DNA of 6,649 nucleotides from the NCBI GenBank assembly GCA_028292075.1, contig JAQGNA010000275.1:1-6649 (forward strand), written 5' to 3'. The stretch is from Rhodoferax sp. GTDB lineage: Bacteria > Pseudomonadota > Gammaproteobacteria > Burkholderiales > Burkholderiaceae. Below are positions 1 through 5,129 of the stretch, one piece after another. Each line of letters starts with the position of its first letter. Within the stretch, counting starts at the first letter, position 1. Under the pieces are notes generated by a model, which saw only the letters and a list, made by a program, of their open reading frames with translations, was not told the DNA's origin and did not search any database. The position numbers and the translations under genes were made by a program.

Positions 1-30
1 GAGGAGGCGCCGCCGGACGCCGCGGGCTGA
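1..30 (+). CDS. Possible C-terminal end of an upstream plus-strand gene
   Basis: From base 1 the first frame reads nine codons (EEAPPDAAG) and then TGA at 28-30. Every codon ends in G or C, as in the other coding regions here, while the other two forward frames are Arg-rich or run on without a recognisable product. If real, the gene would converge on the minus-strand gene that stops at 84, leaving a 53-base gap with no obvious terminator. Nine residues are too few to identify a family, so this is a low-confidence call made from frame and base usage only. Confidence 0.25.
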   Translation, partial: EEAPPDAAG

Positions 31-83
31 ACCAATGCACCACGCGCAAGCTGAGGCGTCGGCACCGCGTCAACGGCATGGCT

Positions 84-539
84 TCAGGCCGTGCCCGCGG
101 GGGCTCGCCTCAGCTGCCGGCGCAGCCATTGCCAACCAGCGACGAAGCTGGTCGACGACCACGCGAACGCAGGGCCGGGCGAAAGCAGGGCCACCTCCAC
201 CGCGGCCGGGACGATCTGCAGCACGGCGTCGCCTTCGGCCCACAGCACGGTCCAACCGCTGACATTGATTTCGCGGCTGGCGTGGCGCTCCAGGCGATGG
301 CGCGGCCGCAGCAGGTGTTCGCCCACCCAGCGTGGCGCCTCGGTCAGCCAGAGGCCGCCGCGCAGGGCCACGACCACGGTGCCGGCGTTGCAGTACAGCA
401 TGCGCGAATGCCCGGCGCGCAGGTGGACGAGGTGTTGCACGTCGCACTCTGCCGGCAGGCGGGCGGTGCCTGGATCGTCGTGATGTAAAGGGGCAGTGCC
501 GGTAGTGGTCATGGTGGTCATGGTGGTCATGGTGGTCAT
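84..539 (-). CDS. Small protein resembling the DUF2917 family
   Basis: Taking the ATG at 539 as the start gives 151 residues. The central part, roughly residues 34-110, looks like short beta strands. It contains LRAG-type and G-x-x-W-L-T motifs (Gly62, Trp64, Thr66), followed by a G-E-H-L-L-R-P turn and a hydrophobic W-T-V-L-W stretch. This order resembles DUF2917 proteins, which are small, of unknown function and common in Burkholderiales; the match is from memory and not proven. The last 30 residues form an Arg/Trp-rich, possibly amphipathic tail. No signal peptide or membrane segment is evident. The N-terminus consists of Met-Thr-Thr repeats from a 9-bp tandem repeat, so ATGs at 539, 530, 521 and 512 are all in frame. 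A GTG at 611 would extend the frame to 175 residues, but it would run through the operator region. No clear Shine-Dalgarno precedes any of these starts. The gene is divergent from the MocR regulator, its likely controller. Confidence 0.6.
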   Translation of the reverse strand: MTTMTTMTTMTTTGTAPLHHDDPGTARLPAECDVQHLVHLRAGHSRMLYCNAGTVVVALRGGLWLTEAPRWVGEHLLRPRHRLERHASREINVSGWTVLWAEGDAVLQIVPAAVEVALLSPGPAFAWSSTSFVAGWQWLRRQLRRAPAGTA

Positions 540-545
540 GGTGAT
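510..545. repeat. Four-copy 9-bp tandem repeat (CATGGTGGT plus strand)
   Basis: Units start at 510, 519, 528 and 537. The last has one change (CATGGTGAT), and a degenerate unit, GGTAGTGGT, precedes at 501. Read on the minus strand each unit is ATGACCACC (Met-Thr-Thr), so the array supplies four in-frame start codons for the small minus-strand gene. The unit length is a multiple of three, so gain or loss of copies would not shift the frame. In the +1 frame the same repeat would encode Asp-His-His. Confidence 0.9.
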
Positions 546-617
546 CTGGCATGGGAGCTTCGGGACCACCCAGCTTAGGCAGGCCCGCCGCCAGGCGACA
601 GTCACACCCACTGGCTT

Positions 618-678
618 TCTGTACCGGGACAGATGGCGCCCAGGGCGGTCTGTTATGGTGCCGTTTCATCCCATCTGT
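618..678. promoter_or_regulatory. Candidate MocR operator between divergent genes
   Basis: TCTGTACCGGGACAGA at 618-633 is a near-palindrome: TCTGT/ACAGA arms around a CCGG core, 14 of 16 positions symmetric. TCTGT recurs at 649-653 (TCTGTTATGG, a direct repeat of TCTGTACCGG 31 bp downstream, about three helical turns) and at 674-678. MocR/GntR-aminotransferase regulators typically bind direct or inverted repeats next to their own gene, often controlling a divergent neighbour, so this array is a natural operator for the regulator starting at 716. A weak -10-like TATGGT lies at 654-659 on the plus strand, but I see no convincing -35. Binding is inferred. Confidence 0.5.
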
Positions 679-715
679 GCCTGTGCCGCCAGCGCGGCCC
701 GCCGCATCATTCGCC

Positions 716-2257
716 ATGGCCGCACTCCCTTCCACGATCGCATCCCCCTCAGACCGTGCGGCGATTCCTCCGCCAGCGCCAGCGCTGGTGCCGCCGCTCT
801 ACCAGCGCCTGGCCAGCCACTACCGCCAGGCCATCCACGCCGGCGTGCTGGCACCGGGTGAACGCATGCCCTCGGTGCGCAAGCTCACGCAGTTGCACCG
901 GGTGAGCCTGTCGACCGCCATCGAGGTCTGCCACCGGCTGGAAGACGAAGGCCTGCTGGCCGCCAAGCCGCGCTCGGGCTATTTCGTGCAGCAGCCGCGC
1001 CGCGCCACGCTGGTGCCGCTGCGCGAGCCCGAGATCCGCGCCACGCTCGACGCCGCGCCCGACCCGCTGGACAAGACCCGCTACGGCGGCATCCACCACA
1101 AGGTGTCCGACTATGTGGCGCAGTGCGAGCGCTCGTCGCTGGTCACGAACCTCGCCGGAGCCTATGGCGCGCCGGCCGCCTATCCGGCAAAGGCGCTCCA
1201 CGCCGCGGCCGCCCGCGTGCTGCGCCGGCAGCCCGAGCTCATGGTGACCGCCGTGGGCTCGCAGGGCGACCTGGGCCTGCGCACGGTGCTCGCCCGCCGC
1301 GCGCTCGGCGCGGGCATGCAGCTGACGCCCGACGACGTGGTCGTGACCTATGGTTGCACCGAAGCCCTGAACATCGCGCTGCGGGCCGTCACTTCGCCCG
1401 GCGACACCGTGGCCGTGGAATCACCCACCTACTACGGCCTGCTGCAGACAATCGAAAGCCTCAACCTGCGGGCGTTGGAGATTCCCACCAGCCCGGCGAC
1501 CGGCCTGTCGATCGAGGCGCTGGAACTGGCACTGCAGACCCACCCCGGCATCAAGGCGGTCGTGGCCATTCCCAACCTGCACAACCCGCTCGGCTGCGTC
1601 ATGCCCGATGCGCACAAGGCCCGGCTGGTCACGCTGTGCGAGGCCAGCGGCATTCCGCTCATCGAAGACGACACCTACGGCGCGCTGGCCGACGGCGACG
1701 CGCAGCTGCAGGCGGCAAAGGCGCTGGACCGCAGCGGCAACGTCATCTATTGCGCCTCGCTGCGCAAGACGCTGGCACCCGGTCTGCGCCTGGGGTGGAT
1801 CGCCGGCGGGCGCTGGCATGCCCGCATCCAGATGCTCAAGTACGCCCAGAGCCGCTACAACGAGGCCCTGGCCCAGATGACCGCGGCCGACTACATGCAG
1901 ACCAGCGCCTACGACCGTCACATCATGCGGCTGCGCCAGCTGCTGAAGACCCAGCGTGAGCTGACGGCCGAGGCCATTGCCACCTACTTTCCGGCGGGCA
2001 CCCGGCTCAACCTGCCACAGGGCAGCATGATGTTGTGGGTCGAGCTGCCGGACCAGCGGCCGGTCCAGCCGGTGTTCACCGCCGCGCTCAAGCTGGGCAT
2101 CAGGGTGGCGCCCGGCACGCTGTTCTCGAACTCGTCGCGCTACGACCACTTCATGCGGATCTGCTGCGGCGACCCCTATTCCAAGGCGGTGGACGCGGCG
2201 CTGCGACAGCTCGCGGGGCTGCTGGCCGCTCCGACGGCCCGGAGCCGCGCCGTCTGA
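716..2257 (+). CDS. MocR-family (GntR-type) PLP-dependent regulator
   Basis: This 513-residue protein joins an N-terminal GntR winged helix (about residues 26-92, PPLYQRL to GYFVQ, with the recognition region around PSVRKL) to a fold-type I aminotransferase-like domain (about 125-505). PLP-site residues are intact: Asn290 in NLHNPLG, Asp318 in IEDDTYG, the Schiff-base Lys351 in SLRKTLAPG, and Arg481 in FMRICCG, which usually holds a substrate carboxylate. Such proteins act in the cytoplasm as transcription factors, using the aminotransferase domain to sense PLP or an amino-compound adduct; catalysis is usually absent or weak. The length is normal for MocR proteins. ATG 716 is preferred because the frame upstream to 551 is low-complexity and runs through the operator-like repeats; no strong Shine-Dalgarno is visible. 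No vitamin B6, taurine or GABA genes lie nearby, so PdxR, TauR or GabR identity is not supported. Likely targets are itself and the divergent small gene. Confidence 0.93.
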   Translation: MAALPSTIASPSDRAAIPPPAPALVPPLYQRLASHYRQAIHAGVLAPGERMPSVRKLTQLHRVSLSTAIEVCHRLEDEGLLAAKPRSGYFVQQPRRATLVPLREPEIRATLDAAPDPLDKTRYGGIHHKVSDYVAQCERSSLVTNLAGAYGAPAAYPAKALHAAAARVLRRQPELMVTAVGSQGDLGLRTVLARRALGAGMQLTPDDVVVTYGCTEALNIALRAVTSPGDTVAVESPTYYGLLQTIESLNLRALEIPTSPATGLSIEALELALQTHPGIKAVVAIPNLHNPLGCVMPDAHKARLVTLCEASGIPLIEDDTYGALADGDAQLQAAKALDRSGNVIYCASLRKTLAPGLRLGWIAGGRWHARIQMLKYAQSRYNEALAQMTAADYMQTSAYDRHIMRLRQLLKTQRELTAEAIATYFPAGTRLNLPQGSMMLWVELPDQRPVQPVFTAALKLGIRVAPGTLFSNSSRYDHFMRICCGDPYSKAVDAALRQLAGLLAAPTARSRAV

Positions 2258-2323
2258 AGTCATCGGGTGTTGACGAAGCTCGCCAAGAGCATGTGGGTCA
2301 AACCGCCCAAGACCGGACCCGGC

Positions 2324-2341
2324 CACGGCTCGGCGGCCGTG
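2324..2341. terminator. Weak hairpin between convergent genes
   Basis: CACGGC at 2324-2329 pairs perfectly with GCCGTG at 2336-2341 around a six-base loop. It lies in the 94-base gap between the convergent stop codons at 2257 and 2352. There is no T-tract on either side, so it is at best a poor or factor-assisted bidirectional terminator. Confidence 0.3.
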
Positions 2342-2351
2342 AGCCCCCGGC

Positions 2352-3194
2352 CTAGAACGTCGCCAGCACCTTGGCCATCAGCGCCGGCGTGATCTCAGGC
2401 GTCACGCCGAACCAGGCCTTGAAGGCCGGCCGGGCCTGGTTCAGCAGCATGCCCAGGCCGTTCACCGTGGGGTTCCCACGTTCGCGGGCGGCCTGGAGCA
2501 ACGGGGTTTCGAGAGGGATGTAGATCACGTCGGAGACCAGCGCCGTGCGGGGCAGGCGGGCCAGCGAGATTTCGAGCGGCGGCACGCCGTGCATGCCCTG
2601 GGTGGTGGTGTTGACCAGCAAGGCCACGTCGGCCAGCGCTTCGTCGCGCTGTTCCCAGGGCACGGCGCGCACCGGGGCGCCAAACTCGGTGGCCAGGTCC
2701 TGCGCCTTCTGGAAAGTGCGGTTGAGCAGGCGGATCTCACGGGCGCCGCGGTCGGCCAGACTGAGCACCACGGCGCGCGCCGCCCCACCGGCACCCAGCA
2801 CGGTGACGGGGCCGGCATCGGCGCGCCAACCGGGCTGCGCGTCGATCAGGCTCTGGATGTAGCCGGCGCCATCGTTGTTGAACCCGCTGATCGAGCCGTC
2901 GGGCTGCACCACCACCGTGTTCATCGCGCCCATGCGGCGTGCCGTTTCGTCCAGGCGGTCGGCGAACTGCATGGCCTCGACCTTGTGCGGCAGTGTGAGG
3001 TTGCAGCCGGCGAAGCCCATGGCCGGCAGGCCGCGCAGCGCGTCTTCCAGCTTTTCGATCGGCACCTGCAGCGGCACGTACACGCCCTTCAGCCCGTATT
3101 GGGCGATCCAGTGGTTGTGGATCAGCGGTGATCGCGAATGGGTCACGGGCCAGCCCATGACGCCGGCCAGGCCGAAAGAAGGGTGTGCGGACAT
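2352..3194 (-). CDS. aroE: Shikimate dehydrogenase family protein (NADP-type)
   Basis: This 280-residue protein should reversibly interconvert shikimate and 3-dehydroshikimate with NADP(H) in the cytoplasm. The N-terminal substrate domain has GWPVTHSRSPLIHN (Ser20, Ser22), the catalytic Lys71 in NLTLPHK, Asn92 in MNTVV and the catalytic Asp108 in GFNNDGAGY. The Rossmann domain has GAGGAA at 134-139 and NRTxxKA at 158-164, the usual NADP-binding pattern. VNTTTQGM and GLGMLLNQ (Gln253) follow. Residues equivalent to E. coli AroE Ser14, Ser16, Lys65, Asn86, Asp102 and Gln244 all appear present. The usual Thr before the catalytic Asp is Asn107. ATG 3194 is chosen because the family motif starts about 14 residues in and the upstream frame overlaps the neighbouring gene; only a weak AAGAG lies before it. 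It follows the TIM-barrel gene by 29 bases in an apparent iclR-led operon, which suggests a catabolic paralogue rather than the housekeeping enzyme. The symbol denotes the family only. Confidence 0.92.
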   Translation of the reverse strand: MSAHPSFGLAGVMGWPVTHSRSPLIHNHWIAQYGLKGVYVPLQVPIEKLEDALRGLPAMGFAGCNLTLPHKVEAMQFADRLDETARRMGAMNTVVVQPDGSISGFNNDGAGYIQSLIDAQPGWRADAGPVTVLGAGGAARAVVLSLADRGAREIRLLNRTFQKAQDLATEFGAPVRAVPWEQRDEALADVALLVNTTTQGMHGVPPLEISLARLPRTALVSDVIYIPLETPLLQAARERGNPTVNGLGMLLNQARPAFKAWFGVTPEITPALMAKVLATF

Positions 3195-3223
3195 GTCTCT
3201 TGGTGCTTTGGAATTCGCCGTCG

Positions 3224-4045
3224 TCAGGCGGGTGGCAGGGCGGCGATGAAGGCCCGGCTGGCTTCGAGGCACTGGCGGGCCCAGGCCTTCGGTCCGACCA
3301 GCGGCATGCGCAGCGCGTTGGGCACTTCGACGCTCACCGGCAGTGTACGCGGCAGTGCCGAGAACAGGCCCACCAGGTCGATGCCGCCCTCTCCCGGCAG
3401 CAGCCGCTCCACGCGGGCGGTGTGGATCAGCTCGGCCTCGGTGAAGCCGGTGCCGGGCGTGGCGTCGCACAGCTGGGCATAGTGCAGCAGAGACTTCGGC
3501 AGGGCGGCGATGTCGTCCAGGCTGGTGTGCGAGCGGCCGAAGTGGATGCCGTCCACCAGGATGCCGGCATTCGGCGGCATGCCGGCGGCGCGCACCACCG
3601 AAAGCGCGGTGGTGGCGTCGCACACCGCGGTCCACGGCATGAACTCCAGGTCGGCGGTCAGGTTGAAGCGGTGCATGGTCTCGCACAGCCGGCCGTAATG
3701 GTCGGCGAGCCGGGCGAGGTCGGGGTCGTCGCCGGCAACCAGCACCGCCTTCGCGCCAAGCCGCTGGCCCGCGTCGAACAGTGGCAGGTAGTCGTCCGGG
3801 TCGAAGGCATCGCCGATGCGGACGATCTCGAGGTCGTAGACCTGCACGCCGGTGTCCTTCAGGTGGGCCAACGTCTCCCGAAAGATCTCGGGCGCGTCGA
3901 GCAGCGCCTGGAACGGGCCGCCGGCGCCATTCGGCAGCAGGCGCAGCCCAACCTGCTGGTACCCGACTTCAGCGGCCACATCGACGGCCTGCGGCGCGGT
4001 AAAGGAGGCGGCCGTCAGGTAGGCCATCGAGAAGTCGGGCAGCAT
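3224..4045 (-). CDS. Xylose isomerase-like TIM-barrel protein, possible 3-dehydroshikimate dehydratase
   Basis: This 273-residue protein has the strand pattern of the AP-endonuclease-2/sugar phosphate isomerase-epimerase barrel. Candidate metal ligands fall at expected strand ends: Glu134 (ADLEF), Asp165 with His168 (LVDGIHF), Gln191 (YAQLCD) and Glu240 (VSVEVPN). Family members include inosose dehydratase, hydroxypyruvate isomerase, sugar epimerases and AsbF/QuiC-type 3-dehydroshikimate dehydratases of about 280 residues. Sequence alone does not fix the substrate. The downstream shikimate dehydrogenase and upstream IclR regulator favour conversion of 3-dehydroshikimate to protocatechuate, which is inference. 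There is no signal peptide, so it is cytoplasmic. ATG 4045 has an AAAAAGG Shine-Dalgarno (bases 4054-4060) eight bases upstream; Met7 at 4027 is an alternative start. The gene lies 59 bases after iclR and 29 bases before aroE on the same strand, consistent with co-transcription. Confidence 0.85.
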   Translation of the reverse strand: MLPDFSMAYLTAASFTAPQAVDVAAEVGYQQVGLRLLPNGAGGPFQALLDAPEIFRETLAHLKDTGVQVYDLEIVRIGDAFDPDDYLPLFDAGQRLGAKAVLVAGDDPDLARLADHYGRLCETMHRFNLTADLEFMPWTAVCDATTALSVVRAAGMPPNAGILVDGIHFGRSHTSLDDIAALPKSLLHYAQLCDATPGTGFTEAELIHTARVERLLPGEGGIDLVGLFSALPRTLPVSVEVPNALRMPLVGPKAWARQCLEASRAFIAALPPA

Positions 4046-4068
4046 GGTCGAAACCTTTTTAGGTGGGG

Positions 4069-4081
4069 GCGCCAGAGGCGC
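4069..4081 (-). other. Small perfect hairpin in the iclR-TIM-barrel gap
   Basis: GCGCC at 4069-4073 and GGCGC at 4077-4081 form a five-base-pair stem with a three-base loop. On the minus strand it sits between the iclR stop and the Shine-Dalgarno of the next gene. No T-tract follows, so it is unlikely to terminate transcription; it could affect mRNA processing or be chance in GC-rich DNA. Confidence 0.3.
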
Positions 4082-4104
4082 ATCAAGGAAGCCGGAGGGA
4101 TGCC

Positions 4105-4920
4105 CTACGGCGCGTAGATCGGTTGCCGCTCAGCAGCCTGCGGGCGGCGGTTGAAGAACGGCGATGCGCGGCTGGCGGCGGCCATCTGCCCGGCGATGTC
4201 GAGCAGCTGCGGACCGAGCGCGAGCATGCGTTCGTCGGTGAAGCGGGCGCTCGGGCCGGCAATGCTGATGACCCCCATGGGCGGTTGCCCCGGCAAGCGC
4301 ACCGGTGCGGCCATGGCGCTCAGGCCGGCGGTGTAGGTGTCGCGCGTCATGCTGAAGCCGCGCTCCCGGGCCGCATGCACCAGTGCCAGCAGCGCCTTCA
4401 GGGTGGTGGGCGCATTGGGGCCGAATTCGCTGGGGGAACCAAGGCCTTGCCGGGAAACCAGCGCCAGCGCTTCTTCGTCCGTCAGCGCCGACATCCAGGC
4501 ATGGCCCGAAGACGAGCAACTGATGCGGGCATCGCTGCCCATGTCGGGGTCATAGCGCAGGCCCTGGCGCGCCCCCTGCGCACGCGCCACCCAGGTCAGG
4601 CGGTTGCCGTCGACCACGCTGAGCCGCGCCAGCTCGCCCGAAATTTCTGCGAGCCGGTCGAGCAGCGGCTGGGCCACGTCGACGATGCCGGTGTTGCCTA
4701 AAAAGCTCAGGCCCAGCGACACCAGCTTGGTGGTCAGCATGTATTCGCCATGGTCGCGGTTCTGCCGCACATAGCCGCAACGCACGAGGTCGGCCAGCAG
4801 CCGATGGACGGCGCTGCGCGGGATGTCCAGCCGGTCCGCCACCGCTGCGAGTTCCATACCGTCGCCTTGCGAAGCCAGGAGCTCGAGGATGCCGAGGGTT
4901 CGTTCGAGAATTCCGTTCAT
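4105..4920 (-). CDS. IclR-family transcriptional regulator
   Basis: This 271-residue protein has the IclR plan: an N-terminal winged helix-turn-helix (about residues 4-65; ERTLGILELLA opening, then LAAVADRLDIPRSAVHRLLADL as the helix-turn-helix, and a wing ending at GEYMLT), followed by a GAF-like effector domain (about 80-250, with ARISCSSSGHAWMSAL and MGVISIAGP near its binding pocket). Members act as dimers, as repressors or as effector-dependent activators, often of aromatic-acid or central-carbon catabolism (PcaR, PcaU, PobR, IclR). It is the first gene of an apparent operon with the TIM-barrel and shikimate dehydrogenase genes, so it probably controls itself and them. ATG 4920 is preferred because IclR proteins usually begin shortly before the SxERAxxILE-type segment; the preceding GAAG is a weak ribosome site. 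The effector is unknown; shikimate, quinate, 3-dehydroshikimate or protocatechuate are candidates by context. Confidence 0.94.
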   Translation of the reverse strand: MNGILERTLGILELLASQGDGMELAAVADRLDIPRSAVHRLLADLVRCGYVRQNRDHGEYMLTTKLVSLGLSFLGNTGIVDVAQPLLDRLAEISGELARLSVVDGNRLTWVARAQGARQGLRYDPDMGSDARISCSSSGHAWMSALTDEEALALVSRQGLGSPSEFGPNAPTTLKALLALVHAARERGFSMTRDTYTAGLSAMAAPVRLPGQPPMGVISIAGPSARFTDERMLALGPQLLDIAGQMAAASRASPFFNRRPQAAERQPIYAP

Positions 4921-5010
4921 GAGGCTTCAGCAGGTCGGATGGTTTTGGAGGCGATGACTGGTGGAAGGCAGCGTCGAGGTGGGCTGGCGCTGTAGAGCAA
5001 ACGCTCCCTG

Positions 5011-5046
5011 ATTGGAAAGATATTCTAATACTGAACGCGTTTCCAA
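5011..5046. promoter_or_regulatory. Candidate IclR-type operator
   Basis: ATTGGAA (5011-5017) and TTCTAAT (5023-5029) form a 19-bp near-palindrome with one mismatch in seven-base arms. It resembles the E. coli IclR consensus TGGAAATNATTTCCA, which is established knowledge. An outer perfect repeat, TTGGAAA (5012-5018) with TTTCCAA (5040-5046), and the palindrome AACGCGTT (5034-5041) lie in the same stretch. The elements overlap the candidate -10 and -35 boxes, so binding would probably repress. Assignment to this IclR protein is by position. Confidence 0.45.
5017..5046 (-). promoter_or_regulatory. Candidate promoter of the iclR operon
   Basis: On the minus strand TTGGAA (-35, complement of 5041-5046) is followed after 18 bases by TATCTT (-10, complement of 5017-5022), each matching four of six sigma-70 consensus bases. 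The transcript would start about 90 bases before the iclR ATG. The stretch is clearly AT-richer than its surroundings. Confidence 0.45.
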
Positions 5047-5080
5047 AAAAGCCAAAAACAAAGCCGACACAAGGTCGGCT
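5047..5080 (-). terminator. Strong intrinsic terminator of the lipoprotein gene
   Basis: AGCCGAC (5062-5068) and GTCGGCT (5074-5080) form a perfect seven-base-pair stem with a five-base loop. Reading the minus strand, the hairpin is followed by TTTGTTTTTGGCTTTTTT, a classic T-tract. It lies 50 bases past the stop of the lipoprotein gene at 5130 and immediately before the candidate iclR promoter, so it insulates the two units. The plus-strand side has only a poor T-run. Confidence 0.88.
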
Positions 5081-5129
5081 CTGTCGTTTTCGTGGACGCA
5101 CTTGCAGGGCAGTGCGCCACCCCGGGTGT

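Noticed and set aside
78..488. Plus-strand open frames opposite the small minus-strand gene
   Set aside because: Compositional shadows: Arg/Ala/Gly-rich translations with no recognisable motif, while the minus frame has DUF2917-like features.
591..615. GCCAG...CTGGC and CAGT...ACTG inverted repeats upstream of the MocR operator
   Set aside because: Short arms in GC-rich DNA with no matching copies elsewhere; not distinguishable from chance.
551..715. N-terminal extension of the MocR frame to an ATG at 551
   Set aside because: The extra 55 residues have no family counterpart and run through the TCTGT operator array; ATG 716 gives a normal MocR length.
70..735. Long minus-strand frame of 221 codons with an Asp-His-His run
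   Set aside because: It overlaps the better small gene in another frame, is Arg/Pro-rich low-complexity sequence and crosses the operator region. The His-rich run is the shifted reading of the 9-bp repeat.
1421..2326. 301-codon minus-strand frame opposite the MocR gene
   Set aside because: Antisense shadow of a clearly coding aminotransferase domain; the translation is low-complexity without motifs.
3195..3686. N-terminal extension of the shikimate dehydrogenase frame
   Set aside because: It overlaps the TIM-barrel gene in a different frame and is Arg-rich; ATG 3194 starts just before the first family motif.
3185..4117. 310-codon plus-strand frame opposite the TIM-barrel gene
   Set aside because: Antisense shadow; rich in Gly, Val, His and Gln with no domain, whereas the minus frame shows a coherent barrel.
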